From NCBI GenBank assembly GCA_030705665.1, contig JAUZQA010000202.1, forward strand, positions 1 through 7,417: a stretch of DNA of 7,417 nt, read 5' to 3'. How positions within the stretch are numbered: the stretch's first letter is position 1; each line of letters begins with the position of its first letter. The position numbers were made by a program, and so were the translations under genes. Below the pieces are notes generated by a model. The model ran no database searches and was not told where the DNA came from. It saw only the letters and a program-made list of their open reading frames with translations. Shown piece by piece: positions 1 to 4,906 of this stretch. The stretch comes from Bacillota bacterium (GTDB lineage: Bacteria; Bacillota; Bacilli; Bacillales_B; DSM-18226).

Positions 1-1
1 A

Positions 2-916
2 GAAAAACCAGATGTAATTTTGTCGATTCATCCAAACTTTAATGGTTCAGTCATTAACATTTTAAGAAAAGAAAGGATTCAAATTCCATTCGGCACTCTT
101 ATTGCGGATTTGGTAAATATTTATCCATTATGGTGTGATCCCAGAGCTGACTTTATTTTAAGCCCGACTAAAGAAGCAAAGGGAAAATGTGTAGAATATG
201 GAGTGCCTAGGGAAAGAATTCAGGTAGTAGGATTCCCTGTTCGCGAGCGATTCCTTAGGAATCATAGAAAACCATTTGAAATGAAATCTGAACTTAACTT
301 TTTATTGATGAGCGGCGGCGAAGGCGTAGGTGATATGAATGCGATTGCGGTCAACCTGCTGACTCATTTTGATTGCACAGTGACAATTATAGCGGGAAGA
401 AACGAAACATTAAAAGCAGAGTTAGAAAATTCCCTCAAACCTCGTTTTGACAAACGTGCAGAGGTATTAGGGTTTACCAAAAACATTCAAGATCTCATGC
501 TCGCTGCCGATATTGGAATCGTGAGAGGGAGCCCAAACACCATGTTCGAAGCGGTAGCAACCAATTTACCAATTATTATTACAGGAGCGCTGCCAGGACA
601 GGAAAAAGATAATCCGTTGTTTGCAGAAAAACACCTTTTAGGTGTCTATTGTCAAGATAACGAAAATCTTAAATCGGTTATCGATCAATTATTGGCAAAC
701 GACGGAGAAAAGTTGAAAATGATTATAGAATCTCAACGAAGATTTATTAATCCTAATGCCGCACAAGAAATTTTGGATTATGTAACTTCGGCTGAAAAAG
801 CATCGTTGAAATCAAGGAAGCGAAGAAGAACTCCCCTTGTTCGCGCCACAAGAAAATCCTTTAAAAAATTCAAACGGACAAGGCCTTTAAAAAAATTAAT
901 GCGTCGAGTCGGATAA
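2..916 (+). CDS. MGDG synthase/UgtP-like glycosyltransferase, 5'-truncated by window edge
   Basis: The reading frame is open from base 2 (EKPDVILSIHPNF...) to the TAA at 914-916, so the start lies outside the window; the TTG at 20 is internal and has no ribosome binding site. The order of segments fits the MGDG-synthase/GT28 group, which moves a sugar from a UDP-sugar to a lipid at the inner membrane face. First comes the end of the N-terminal domain (DVILSIHPNF, then a D-x-x-x-I-YPLW segment). A linker with the VGFPVRERF motif follows, then a C-terminal Rossmann domain with the LLMSGGEGVGD loop, a GFTKNIQDLM strand-helix, and the donor-site stretch RGSPNTMFEAVATNLPIII ending in PGQEKDN. In B. 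subtilis UgtP, PGQE-type residues lie in the nucleotide-sugar pocket. The last ~37 residues hold about 18 Lys/Arg and no acid, probably a membrane-contact tail (inference). The donor and acceptor are unknown; a processive diacylglycerol glucosyltransferase is possible but not proven. Confidence 0.85.
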   Translation, partial: EKPDVILSIHPNFNGSVINILRKERIQIPFGTLIADLVNIYPLWCDPRADFILSPTKEAKGKCVEYGVPRERIQVVGFPVRERFLRNHRKPFEMKSELNFLLMSGGEGVGDMNAIAVNLLTHFDCTVTIIAGRNETLKAELENSLKPRFDKRAEVLGFTKNIQDLMLAADIGIVRGSPNTMFEAVATNLPIIITGALPGQEKDNPLFAEKHLLGVYCQDNENLKSVIDQLLANDGEKLKMIIESQRRFINPNAAQEILDYVTSAEKASLKSRKRRRTPLVRATRKSFKKFKRTRPLKKLMRRVG

Positions 917-938
917 TGGTGTGTTTTTTTAAATTGAG

Positions 939-978
939 AAAAAATACAATGGGACTGAGAGTACCTCAGCCCATTGTA
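939..978. terminator. Intrinsic terminator between convergent genes
   Basis: TACAATGGG (945-953) pairs with CCCATTGTA (970-978) and CTGAG (955-959) with CTCAG (965-969), leaving one bulged A at 954 and a 5-base loop. On - the stem is followed by TTTTTT (944-939), a good terminator for the lysozyme-like gene that ends at 1003. On + it lies about 30 bases after the glycosyltransferase stop but is followed only by a weak T run at 988-991, so it may stop that transcript less well. Confidence 0.8.
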
Positions 979-1002
979 CCAGCTGCCTTTTAGGGACAAG
1001 TA

Positions 1003-1629
1003 TCAAGAATTTATACCATTGTTCGTCAGTGAGGTTATATTTTTCGTCACCTTTTCACTATATGAGTAATCACCGTAACAATATGGATATCGCGATTTAA
1101 AAAGACGTTTTTTGCAAGTATAAATCCTTGGATGTTTTTGTACTTGTAAGAGAGAAAAGTCTTTGGCTAATTTTTCACTATGTTTGCCCCCATGTTCTGC
1201 AACATAACTAATATAACCTATTCCCATATTATAAGATTGAATAATGGTCGCAAAGTCTACCTGCTTTTCCTCCCCGTACGAGAGGATTTTCCGAAAATGA
1301 TTTACTCCTATTTGGATACTTTTATTTGGATCTTTAATCGAATTTGGCGGCAAACCGATCGATTCAGATGATTGCATGGGGTCTCCGCCATTACCATGAC
1401 TTTCCTGCTGCATTAATGCCAAGAGAACTGGAGTGTATTTTTCAAGATTGTATTTTGCTAATTCATTATTTATAAGTGGTTTATATTCTTTAACTTTGAT
1501 AAATGGGTCTCGTTGAAAATAAGGGATGTCATTATCCCAATAAAAGTAAGTGAATAAAATCAGTAATGCCAAAAGAGGCACAAGTAAGACGAAGCTGGAT
1601 TGAGTTTTATTCAGTCTTCGTATAATCAT
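1003..1629 (-). CDS. Membrane-anchored CwlT-like lysozyme/lytic transglycosylase-fold protein
   Basis: This 208-residue protein probably cuts the glycan strands of peptidoglycan outside the membrane. Residues about 12-31 form one hydrophobic segment after a basic N-terminus (IIRRLNK), so it is likely anchored or exported. The rest matches the CwlT-like lysozyme domain known from Bacillus: LLALMQQESHGN (69-80) with E76 as the expected catalytic acid, then DPMQSSES (83-90), a DPNKSIQIGVNHF stretch (100-112), QSYNMG (131-136), and YGDYSYSEKV near the C-terminus. There is no second (endopeptidase) domain, so it is shorter than CwlT and closer to single-domain relatives. The ATG start has AGGAGA (1643-1638) 8 bases upstream. 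It is transcribed alone, with a candidate promoter at 1704-1733 and a terminator right after it. The fold is clear; muramidase versus lytic transglycosylase chemistry cannot be told from the sequence. Confidence 0.88.
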   Translation of the reverse strand: MIIRRLNKTQSSFVLLVPLLALLILFTYFYWDNDIPYFQRDPFIKVKEYKPLINNELAKYNLEKYTPVLLALMQQESHGNGGDPMQSSESIGLPPNSIKDPNKSIQIGVNHFRKILSYGEEKQVDFATIIQSYNMGIGYISYVAEHGGKHSEKLAKDFSLLQVQKHPRIYTCKKRLFKSRYPYCYGDYSYSEKVTKNITSLTNNGINS

Positions 1630-1703
1630 TAAAGTACTCTCCTATTTTCATTCCTTAATGAAACTTTAAGGATGATTTCTTGTTAGATATAAAAAGCCTT
1701 CTT

Positions 1704-1733
1704 ATTATAACAAAATTAATCCCCATACTTGAA
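1704..1733 (-). promoter_or_regulatory. Candidate promoter of the lysozyme-like gene
   Basis: On - there is a perfect -10 box TATAAT (1709-1704), an 18-base spacer, and a weak -35 TTCAAG (1733-1728). Transcription from here would give a leader of about 65-70 bases ending at the AGGAGA site. The assignment rests on the -10 box and position alone. Confidence 0.45.
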
Positions 1734-2031
1734 GATAATCTTGACCTATTTCTACTTTTTTTCTTTAATGAATGGGTGCTTCCTGATCTTCGTTTCACCG
1801 CTAATGATTGGTACAGATTTACCAGTTGGAACATTTGTTCATTTAACTGCATATTGTTGAAAAATCTTAATTGTGTTTTTAGCACATAGTGTAATTAGTA
1901 AAAATTGGTGAGTTTGAGTTTTAATAAGTCTTCTTTTCCAAGTATTGTTTACATAATAAAATTATTGTCTATAAAATGGATGATACAGTCATTTTCGGAA
2001 CGTTGCAGCCAATATCATATAAGTCCCTATT
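1734..2031. other. Gene-poor stretch between lysozyme-like gene and RNA set
   Basis: Together with 1630-1733, this leaves about 400 bases without a convincing gene. Short open frames on both strands (about 70-76 codons, within 1655-1889) overlap each other almost completely, start with GTG or TTG without a ribosome binding site, and translate to low-complexity basic or hydrophobic sequence. I see no domain in them. The right half is AT-rich with a small ATAAT/ATTAT dyad near 1950-1963 and no clear function. Confidence 0.4.
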
Positions 2032-2068
2032 AAAAAGCATGGAACAATAGATTTCGTTCCATGCTTTT
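2032..2068. terminator. Terminator closing the structured-RNA set
   Basis: AAAAGCATGGAAC (2033-2045) and GTTCCATGCTTTT (2056-2068) form a perfect 13-bp stem with a 10-base loop. On - it ends in TTTTT (2036-2032) and lies about 30 bases past the SRP-like hairpin, so it probably ends the RNA transcript. The symmetric A and T runs make it potentially bidirectional, although no + strand gene ends nearby. Confidence 0.85.
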
Positions 2069-2099
2069 CTTCCAATTATAAGGCTATCCCCTCTATGTA

Positions 2100-2175
2100 T
2101 AAGCTCACACAATTTCACTAGTGATGGCTGCTGCGTTCCCGCCCTGACCCGTTCTTAGTGTCATTGTTGAGCTAA
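2100..2175 (-). ncRNA. Minimal SRP-RNA-like hairpin (domain IV type, no Alu domain)
   Basis: On - the apex reads GGTCAGG (2149-2143), GCG (2142-2140), GGAA (2139-2136), CGC (2135-2133), AGCAGCC (2132-2126). This is the SRP RNA domain IV arrangement: a GGAA tetraloop closed by 3 bp, the CAGG/AGCA symmetric loop that binds the Ffh M domain, then GGT/GCC. The flanks continue the rod: CACTA/TAGTG (2160-2156 with 2120-2116), ACAAT/ATTGT (2167-2163 with 2113-2109) and AGCTCA/TGAGCT (2173-2168 with 2107-2102). The whole rod is about 76 nt, shorter than E. coli 4.5S RNA (114 nt). It has no room for the Alu domain found in the ~270-nt Bacillus scRNA, because the tRNA-like gene abuts it on one side and the terminator lies ~30 nt away on the other. 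It is either a second, reduced SRP RNA or a mimic. The ends are estimated from pairing. Confidence 0.7.
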
Positions 2176-2247
2176 ATTCCGCAGCAGGATTCGAACCTGC
2201 CACCGATCGTTAACAACTGATCGGTCTATCCCTGAACGATTGCGGAA
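2176..2247 (-). tRNA. Degenerate tRNA-Asn(GUU)-like gene
   Basis: The acceptor strands TTCCGCA (2247-2241) and TGCGGAA (2183-2177) pair over 7 bp, and the T arm GCAGG-TTCGAAT-CCTGC is perfect. The centre carries TTGTTAA, the usual anticodon loop of tRNA-Asn, and the sequence resembles Bacillus tRNA-Asn overall. But the standard 5-bp anticodon stem does not form around that loop. Instead CCGATC pairs with GATCGG around a 10-base loop, or a smaller GTT/AAC stem with a 3-base loop. The D stem (GTTC/GACC) has one mismatch, three bases separate the acceptor from it, and the discriminator would be U with no encoded CCA. It is probably a decayed tRNA-Asn or a tRNA-shaped RNA that does not decode. 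It begins 9 nt after the tmRNA and touches the SRP-like hairpin, so it could serve as an RNase P/RNase Z processing signal (inference). Confidence 0.6.
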
Positions 2248-2256
2248 TAATATGAG

Positions 2257-2615
2257 TGGAAATGACGGGAGTTGAACCCGTGTGCAAAGATATTGGCACT
2301 TAGATATCTACGAGCATAGTCAGTAAAATTGATTTCACCACTTCTTTAGCTTACTGACAGGCATGGAAGCGGCTAGTCTGCTTATACTCTTCCTTCATCC
2401 TTGAGACAAAAGGATAAGGCGTAGTCCACTAAGAATGAGTCCCATCCCCTGCCACATGAACGATGGAGGGAGGAACCGCTAACGTCTGCTATTAAGCGGC
2501 GAAAGCGAAGTTGTTTTGTTGTTTGCCAGTTATCGGCTTTGACGTTTTATTCGAGATCGTCAACTCGACTCGCCATCTAAGCTCAAACTATCCCTGTCGA
2601 TACCAAGACATTCCC
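2257..2615 (-). ncRNA. ssrA: Transfer-messenger RNA (tmRNA), divergent
   Basis: tmRNA with SmpB frees ribosomes stalled on broken mRNA and adds a degradation tag. The tRNA-like part is complete: GGGAATG (2615-2609) pairs with CATTTCC (2264-2258), including the G3-U70 wobble that AlaRS needs. The discriminator is A (2257) and the T arm is ACGGG-TTCAACT-CCCGT. The 5' segment TATCGACAGGGATAG and the 3' segment GCTCGTAGAT..CTAAGT follow the Bacillus tmRNA pattern. Pseudoknot PK1 is visible: TCGAG/CTCGA (2568-2564 with 2555-2551) and TTGACG/CGTCAA (2563-2558 with 2544-2539), followed by ATAACT before the tag frame. The 359-nt length is normal. The CCA end is not encoded (CTC follows), unlike B. 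subtilis ssrA, so it must be added after transcription. In B. subtilis ssrA follows smpB; no smpB is seen here. It sits 11 nt after tRNA-Ser in the same transcript. Confidence 0.93.
2492..2527 (-). other. tmRNA tag reading frame
   Basis: The resume codon GGC (2527-2525) follows ATAACT, exactly as in B. subtilis tmRNA. The frame reads GKQQNNFAFAA and ends with TAA then TAG (2494-2489). With the alanine carried by the tmRNA, the full tag would be A-GKQQNNFAFAA. The AGK start is typical of Bacillus tags. The end is FAA rather than the usual LAA, the part read by ClpX. Confidence 0.9.
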
Positions 2616-2626
2616 ATATATGATAA

Positions 2627-2717
2627 TGGCAGAGAAGAAGGGATTTGAACCCTCGCGTCGGTTACCCGACCTACACCCTTAGCAGGGGCGCCTCTTTAGC
2701 CTCTTGAGTACTTCTCT
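2627..2717 (-). tRNA. tRNA-Ser(GCU)
   Basis: AGAGAAG (2717-2711) pairs with CTTCTCT (2637-2631), followed by discriminator G (2630) and encoded CCA (2629-2627). The anticodon stem CGCCC/GGGTG holds loop CTGCTAA, giving anticodon GCU, which reads AGC and AGU serine codons. The long variable arm GTCGG-GTAA-CCGAC is the class II feature expected of tRNA-Ser. The T arm is GAGGG-TTCAAAT-CCCTT with one G-U pair. All arms look intact, so it should be functional. It is the first gene of the RNA set. Confidence 0.95.
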
Positions 2718-2760
2718 GTAAAATAACTTACAAGAGAAATATATCATCTATCCAATTTGG

Positions 2761-2788
2761 ATGATAGCTGTAAATTTTGGTAGTTCAA
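2761..2788 (-). promoter_or_regulatory. Candidate promoter of the RNA set
   Basis: On - TTGAAC (2788-2783), a 16-base spacer and TATCAT (2766-2761) resemble a sigma-A promoter about 44 bases before tRNA-Ser. The -10 region also forms one arm of a 7-bp hairpin, TATCATC/GATGATA (2766-2760 with 2748-2742). No strong terminator separates this site from the ZIP gene stop at 2825, so read-through from that gene could also reach the RNA genes. Confidence 0.5.
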
Positions 2789-2824
2789 AAGTCCTATTTT
2801 TACCACTTTTCTACACAATTTGTC

Positions 2825-3532
2825 TTAACTTAACCTTTCAGAAATAGTATGCAATATAAAATAGAGGAAGATTCCACTTACAAAGAGGAAAGATGTACTT
2901 TTAAATGGCTTTTGATTAATGGAAGGCAATAATAATGACCCGCTAAGATAGAGGAAGATCCCAGCCGTAACAGATAAGCCAATGGCGGTAATCGGTTCTT
3001 GCAGATTTTTGAACTCCGATAAAAAAATAGAAATTCCAGCGCCTAACCACGTGAAAACACCTTGAATGATTAGATAAATGGCAGTTTTTTTTCGGCCATT
3101 TAAAAAGGCCAGCATAGCTGCAGTATAGGATAGCCCCTCAGGTATTTTATGAATAACCAATGCGATTGAAACAATGACGCCTAATTTAACACTACTTGAA
3201 TAGCTGAAACCAATGGTTAATCCCTCAAACAGATTATGAAGCAGCATTCCCAATGTTAACCCTGTAACAGTTCCATTATTCTTCTCGGTTAATTTTGCAG
3301 GCAGAAAAACAAAATACATGATAAGAAAACCAACAATGACAAACATACTACTATTACTAATGTCTTTTTGTGCATCCGGAATTAAATCCATAAGGGCTAT
3401 AGATAACAATAAACCAGCACTCAATGCAATGAACGAGACTAAGGTTTTATCAGACCAATTTTTCTGGAATAATACAAGAAAACCACCAAGAATGTAAGCA
3501 AGCGATGAGATTAAAACGACTAAGATTACCAT
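2825..3532 (-). CDS. ZIP-family divalent metal transporter
   Basis: This 235-residue membrane protein has the ZIP layout of about eight helices and likely moves zinc or another divalent metal into the cytoplasm. TM2 carries ALMDLIPDA (46-54), matching the family's LxPEA region. TM4 carries HNLFEG (99-104) and TM5 carries HKIPEG (128-133), the paired H-N-x-x-E-G and H-x-x-P-E-G motifs that build the binuclear metal site; K129 replaces the residue that is more often N or E. The loop between TM3 and TM4 is short and lacks a His-rich stretch. The start is unclear. AGGAGG at 3554-3549 lies 16 bases before the ATG at 3532, which is too far, but exactly 7 bases before an in-frame CTG at 3541, so translation may begin there and add LSP. 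No Zur- or MntR-like operator was recognised upstream. The transporter family is certain; the metal is not. Confidence 0.9.
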   Translation of the reverse strand: MVILVVLISSLAYILGGFLVLFQKNWSDKTLVSFIALSAGLLLSIALMDLIPDAQKDISNSSMFVIVGFLIMYFVFLPAKLTEKNNGTVTGLTLGMLLHNLFEGLTIGFSYSSSVKLGVIVSIALVIHKIPEGLSYTAAMLAFLNGRKKTAIYLIIQGVFTWLGAGISIFLSEFKNLQEPITAIGLSVTAGIFLYLSGSLLLPSINQKPFKSTSFLFVSGIFLYFILHTISERLS

Positions 3533-3651
3533 TGGAGACAGTTTAATCCCTCCTCTATTGTTGATTCCTCAATATTTATTCACCAAAAATCTAATTGATT
3601 ACAAAAATTCAGATTCTAATGAAGTTCGTCATAAAAACATATGGAAAATGA

Positions 3652-3689
3652 AAAAAATGAGGCGACCAAGATAGATCGCCTCATTTTTT
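3652..3689. terminator. Intrinsic terminator after the YjcZ-like gene
   Basis: AAAAAATGAGGCGA (3652-3665) pairs fully with TCGCCTCATTTTTT (3676-3689): a 14-bp stem with a 10-base loop and a T run on either strand. It lies 10 bases after the stop of the YjcZ-like gene on -, which it should terminate, and insulates the ZIP gene downstream. Confidence 0.9.
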
Positions 3690-3699
3690 CCGTGCTATA

Positions 3700-3834
3700 T
3701 CAAAAGAAACCATCGCCATAGCTCGCTCCAACAATAATTAAAAGAATAAACAGTACAACAATTAAAACAAAAGGGCTATAGCCGCTATAGCCTCCAAAGT
3801 AGCCGTAACCGCCACATCCGCACCAACCGCACAT
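3700..3834 (-). CDS. YjcZ family glycine-rich small membrane protein
   Basis: This 44-codon gene reads [20 protein letters not shown], then a hydrophobic helix [17 protein letters not shown], then SYGDGFF and TGA. A short Gly/Tyr/Cys-rich head followed by a single [15 protein letters not shown] helix is the hallmark of the YjcZ/sporulation small-protein family of Bacillus, usually 25-50 residues long. Their function is poorly known and some are linked with spores. The ATG has a near-perfect AGGAGGTG (3850-3843) 8 bases upstream, which supports translation strongly. Its own terminator follows 10 bases after the stop, so it is a single-gene unit. A CATATATAA stretch about 25-35 bases upstream of the ribosome binding site loosely recalls a sporulation sigma -10 box, but no matching -35 was found. 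Confidence 0.9.
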   Translation of the reverse strand: MCGWCGCGGYGYFGGYSGYSPFVLIVVLFILLIIVGASYGDGFF

Positions 3835-3981
3835 CGGAAACTCACCTCCTAAATGGATCCATTAATTATATATGCGATTGGAACGCTGAATGGAAATGCT
3901 CGTGTAACGGGATGGGCGAAAATGGCTATTTGTCCTTCTTTTTTTGACAAGAACATTGAAAAACGCCCCTCCCCATTGAAT

Positions 3982-4380
3982 TTATTTGGAATAATACTGG
4001 TTAAGTAACTCTTCAATTGAAATTCCATTTATTTTCAATCCAGAAATATCACAGCCATCAATCTCTACATTGGATAAATTGCAATTAGTCATTTTGCTGT
4101 TATTAAAATCACAATTCTCAAAGCTTACTGGCTTTTGTAAAATATTATTGGGGTCATACAAAGGATGCCCTTCCGGCGGCATACCAATATTCTTTATATA
4201 AGCTCCTCCAATTTGTACACGATCGATTAAGAGTCCGCTCATATTAGCGTCAGTAATTTTCAACCCCGTCAAATTTACATCGTTCATTTCCATTCCTGTA
4301 AGATCACAAGTACAAAAGTTAGAGTTAGGAAGATAAGAAAACCTTGCTGTTAAAGTTTCTTTCATGTTTTCCAATTTCAT
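3982..4380 (-). CDS. Pentapeptide-repeat-type protein
   Basis: This 132-residue soluble protein has loose pentapeptide repeats (A/C/V-D/N-L/M/I-S/T-G) that should fold as a short right-handed beta-helix. Block one covers about 18-62 (CDLTGMEMNDVNLTGLKITDANM...). A loop GMPPEGHPLYDPNN (66-79) interrupts it. Block two covers about 86-120 (SFENCDFNNSKMTNCNLSN..). It ends with INGISIEELLNQYY, a C-terminus I associate with Bacillus members of this group. Some pentapeptide proteins bind DNA gyrase (Qnr/MfpA type), but this one is shorter than Qnr (about 215 residues) and has no feature pointing to that role, so the function is unknown. The ATG at 4380 has AAGGGG (4396-4391) upstream; the second Met (M6) is a possible alternative. 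TTGGAA-18-TATAAA (4429-4400) is a possible promoter, although it sits very close to the ribosome binding site. Confidence 0.82.
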   Translation of the reverse strand: MKLENMKETLTARFSYLPNSNFCTCDLTGMEMNDVNLTGLKITDANMSGLLIDRVQIGGAYIKNIGMPPEGHPLYDPNNILQKPVSFENCDFNNSKMTNCNLSNVEIDGCDISGLKINGISIEELLNQYYSK

Positions 4381-4429
4381 TTTTCAAGCGCCCCTTCTAT
4401 TTATAGGTAAATTTTTTCACGGATTCCAA

Positions 4430-4633
4430 TTACGTTTTTTCATTTCTGGAATTTCTAAACACTTTTGCCCTAAAAACAACCTTTCTTTTGTAAAAGTTCT
4501 TTTAAGACAATATTATTACAAAGGGAGAAAAAAGCGAGATCTAAATTGAAAATACTTAGCGGTTATAGAAACCTGCATCCCTGTTTTTAATACGATATTC
4601 CATCAATAAAGACCTTTTTTATTAAAACCCTAA
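4430..4633. other. Stretch without recognisable gene
   Basis: AT-rich, between the pentapeptide gene and the TetR fragment. An open frame on + runs through here to 4549, but it begins inside the pentapeptide gene in the opposite direction and has no ribosome binding site. I see no domain, repeat or RNA fold. Some of it may be decayed upstream sequence of the TetR fragment, but I could not match any N-terminal helix-turn-helix. Confidence 0.4.
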
Positions 4634-4759
4634 CTTAAATGTAATTTTGCCGCCAATGCTTACGTTGGGGTTTTGGTATCTTGGTTAAGAGATGGAATGC
4701 CTACTCCCCCGCTTATCATGGCAAAAGAATTAGGGATTTTGTTAGAAAGGATTTTATAG
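4634..4759 (+). pseudogene. Remnant of a TetR-type regulator, C-terminal end only
   Basis: The frame from 4634 to the TAG at 4757-4759 translates to LKCNFAANAYVGVLVSWL, then RDGMPTPPLIMAKELGILLERIL. The pattern of a small-residue helix, then SWL-x-x-GM-x-x-(S/T)P, then a final amphipathic helix is that of TetR-family C-terminal ligand/dimer domains. A TAA at 4631 closes the frame just before it, and no start, ribosome binding site or DNA-binding domain is seen upstream. It is therefore a leftover, not a working gene. Its function was presumably transcriptional repression of a lost neighbour. The family call rests on about 40 residues. Confidence 0.55.
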
Positions 4760-4787
4760 CCGTAAGAAATCTCCCCCTTCTTCCTTA

Positions 4788-4816
4788 TTGTCAAATAATT
4801 TATACAAGTTTAAAAT
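4788..4816 (+). promoter_or_regulatory. Sigma-A-type promoter for the zincin-like gene
   Basis: TTGTCA (4788-4793), a 17-base spacer and TAAAAT (4811-4816) make a good sigma-A promoter. The start would be near 4823, giving a leader of about 85 bases that contains the hairpin at 4856-4873. Confidence 0.7.
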
Positions 4817-4855
4817 CATTATATTGAATAGGAATGAAACAAATATAAAGAAAAA

Positions 4856-4873
4856 GGAACGGAAGAACCGTCC
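4856..4873 (+). other. Small hairpin in the 5' leader
   Basis: GGAACGG (4856-4862) pairs with CCGTCC (4868-4873) around an AAGAA loop with one bulged A. It lies about 20 bases upstream of the GGTGAT ribosome binding site at 4894-4899. No U run follows, so it is not a terminator. It may be part of a dispersed genomic repeat or may stabilise the transcript. Confidence 0.35.
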
Positions 4874-4906
4874 CTCTGCTTCAAGTGAAAGGCTGGTGAT
4901 AAATTT

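Noticed and set aside
778..999. 73-codon open frame on -.
   Set aside because: It runs antisense to the basic tail of the glycosyltransferase and through the terminator, and is explained by the AAG/AAA-rich codons of that tail.
1655..1889. Two overlapping small open frames on opposite strands (76 codons on -, 69 codons on +).
   Set aside because: Both start with GTG or TTG, neither has a ribosome binding site, they cover each other, and neither shows a domain. The - frame also spans the candidate promoter of the lysozyme-like gene.
2032..2068. The long perfect inverted repeat considered as the terminal repeat of a mobile element.
   Set aside because: A single hairpin with flanking A and T runs directly after an RNA gene set is fully explained as a terminator; no partner repeat or transposase is present.
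2248..2280. The tmRNA 3' end considered as an attachment site of an integrated element.
   Set aside because: Such sites are common at ssrA, but I found no second copy of the tmRNA 3' end and no integrase within the window.
4364..4549. 61-codon open frame on + beginning inside the pentapeptide-repeat gene.
   Set aside because: No ribosome binding site and no recognisable protein features; part of it is antisense to a real gene.
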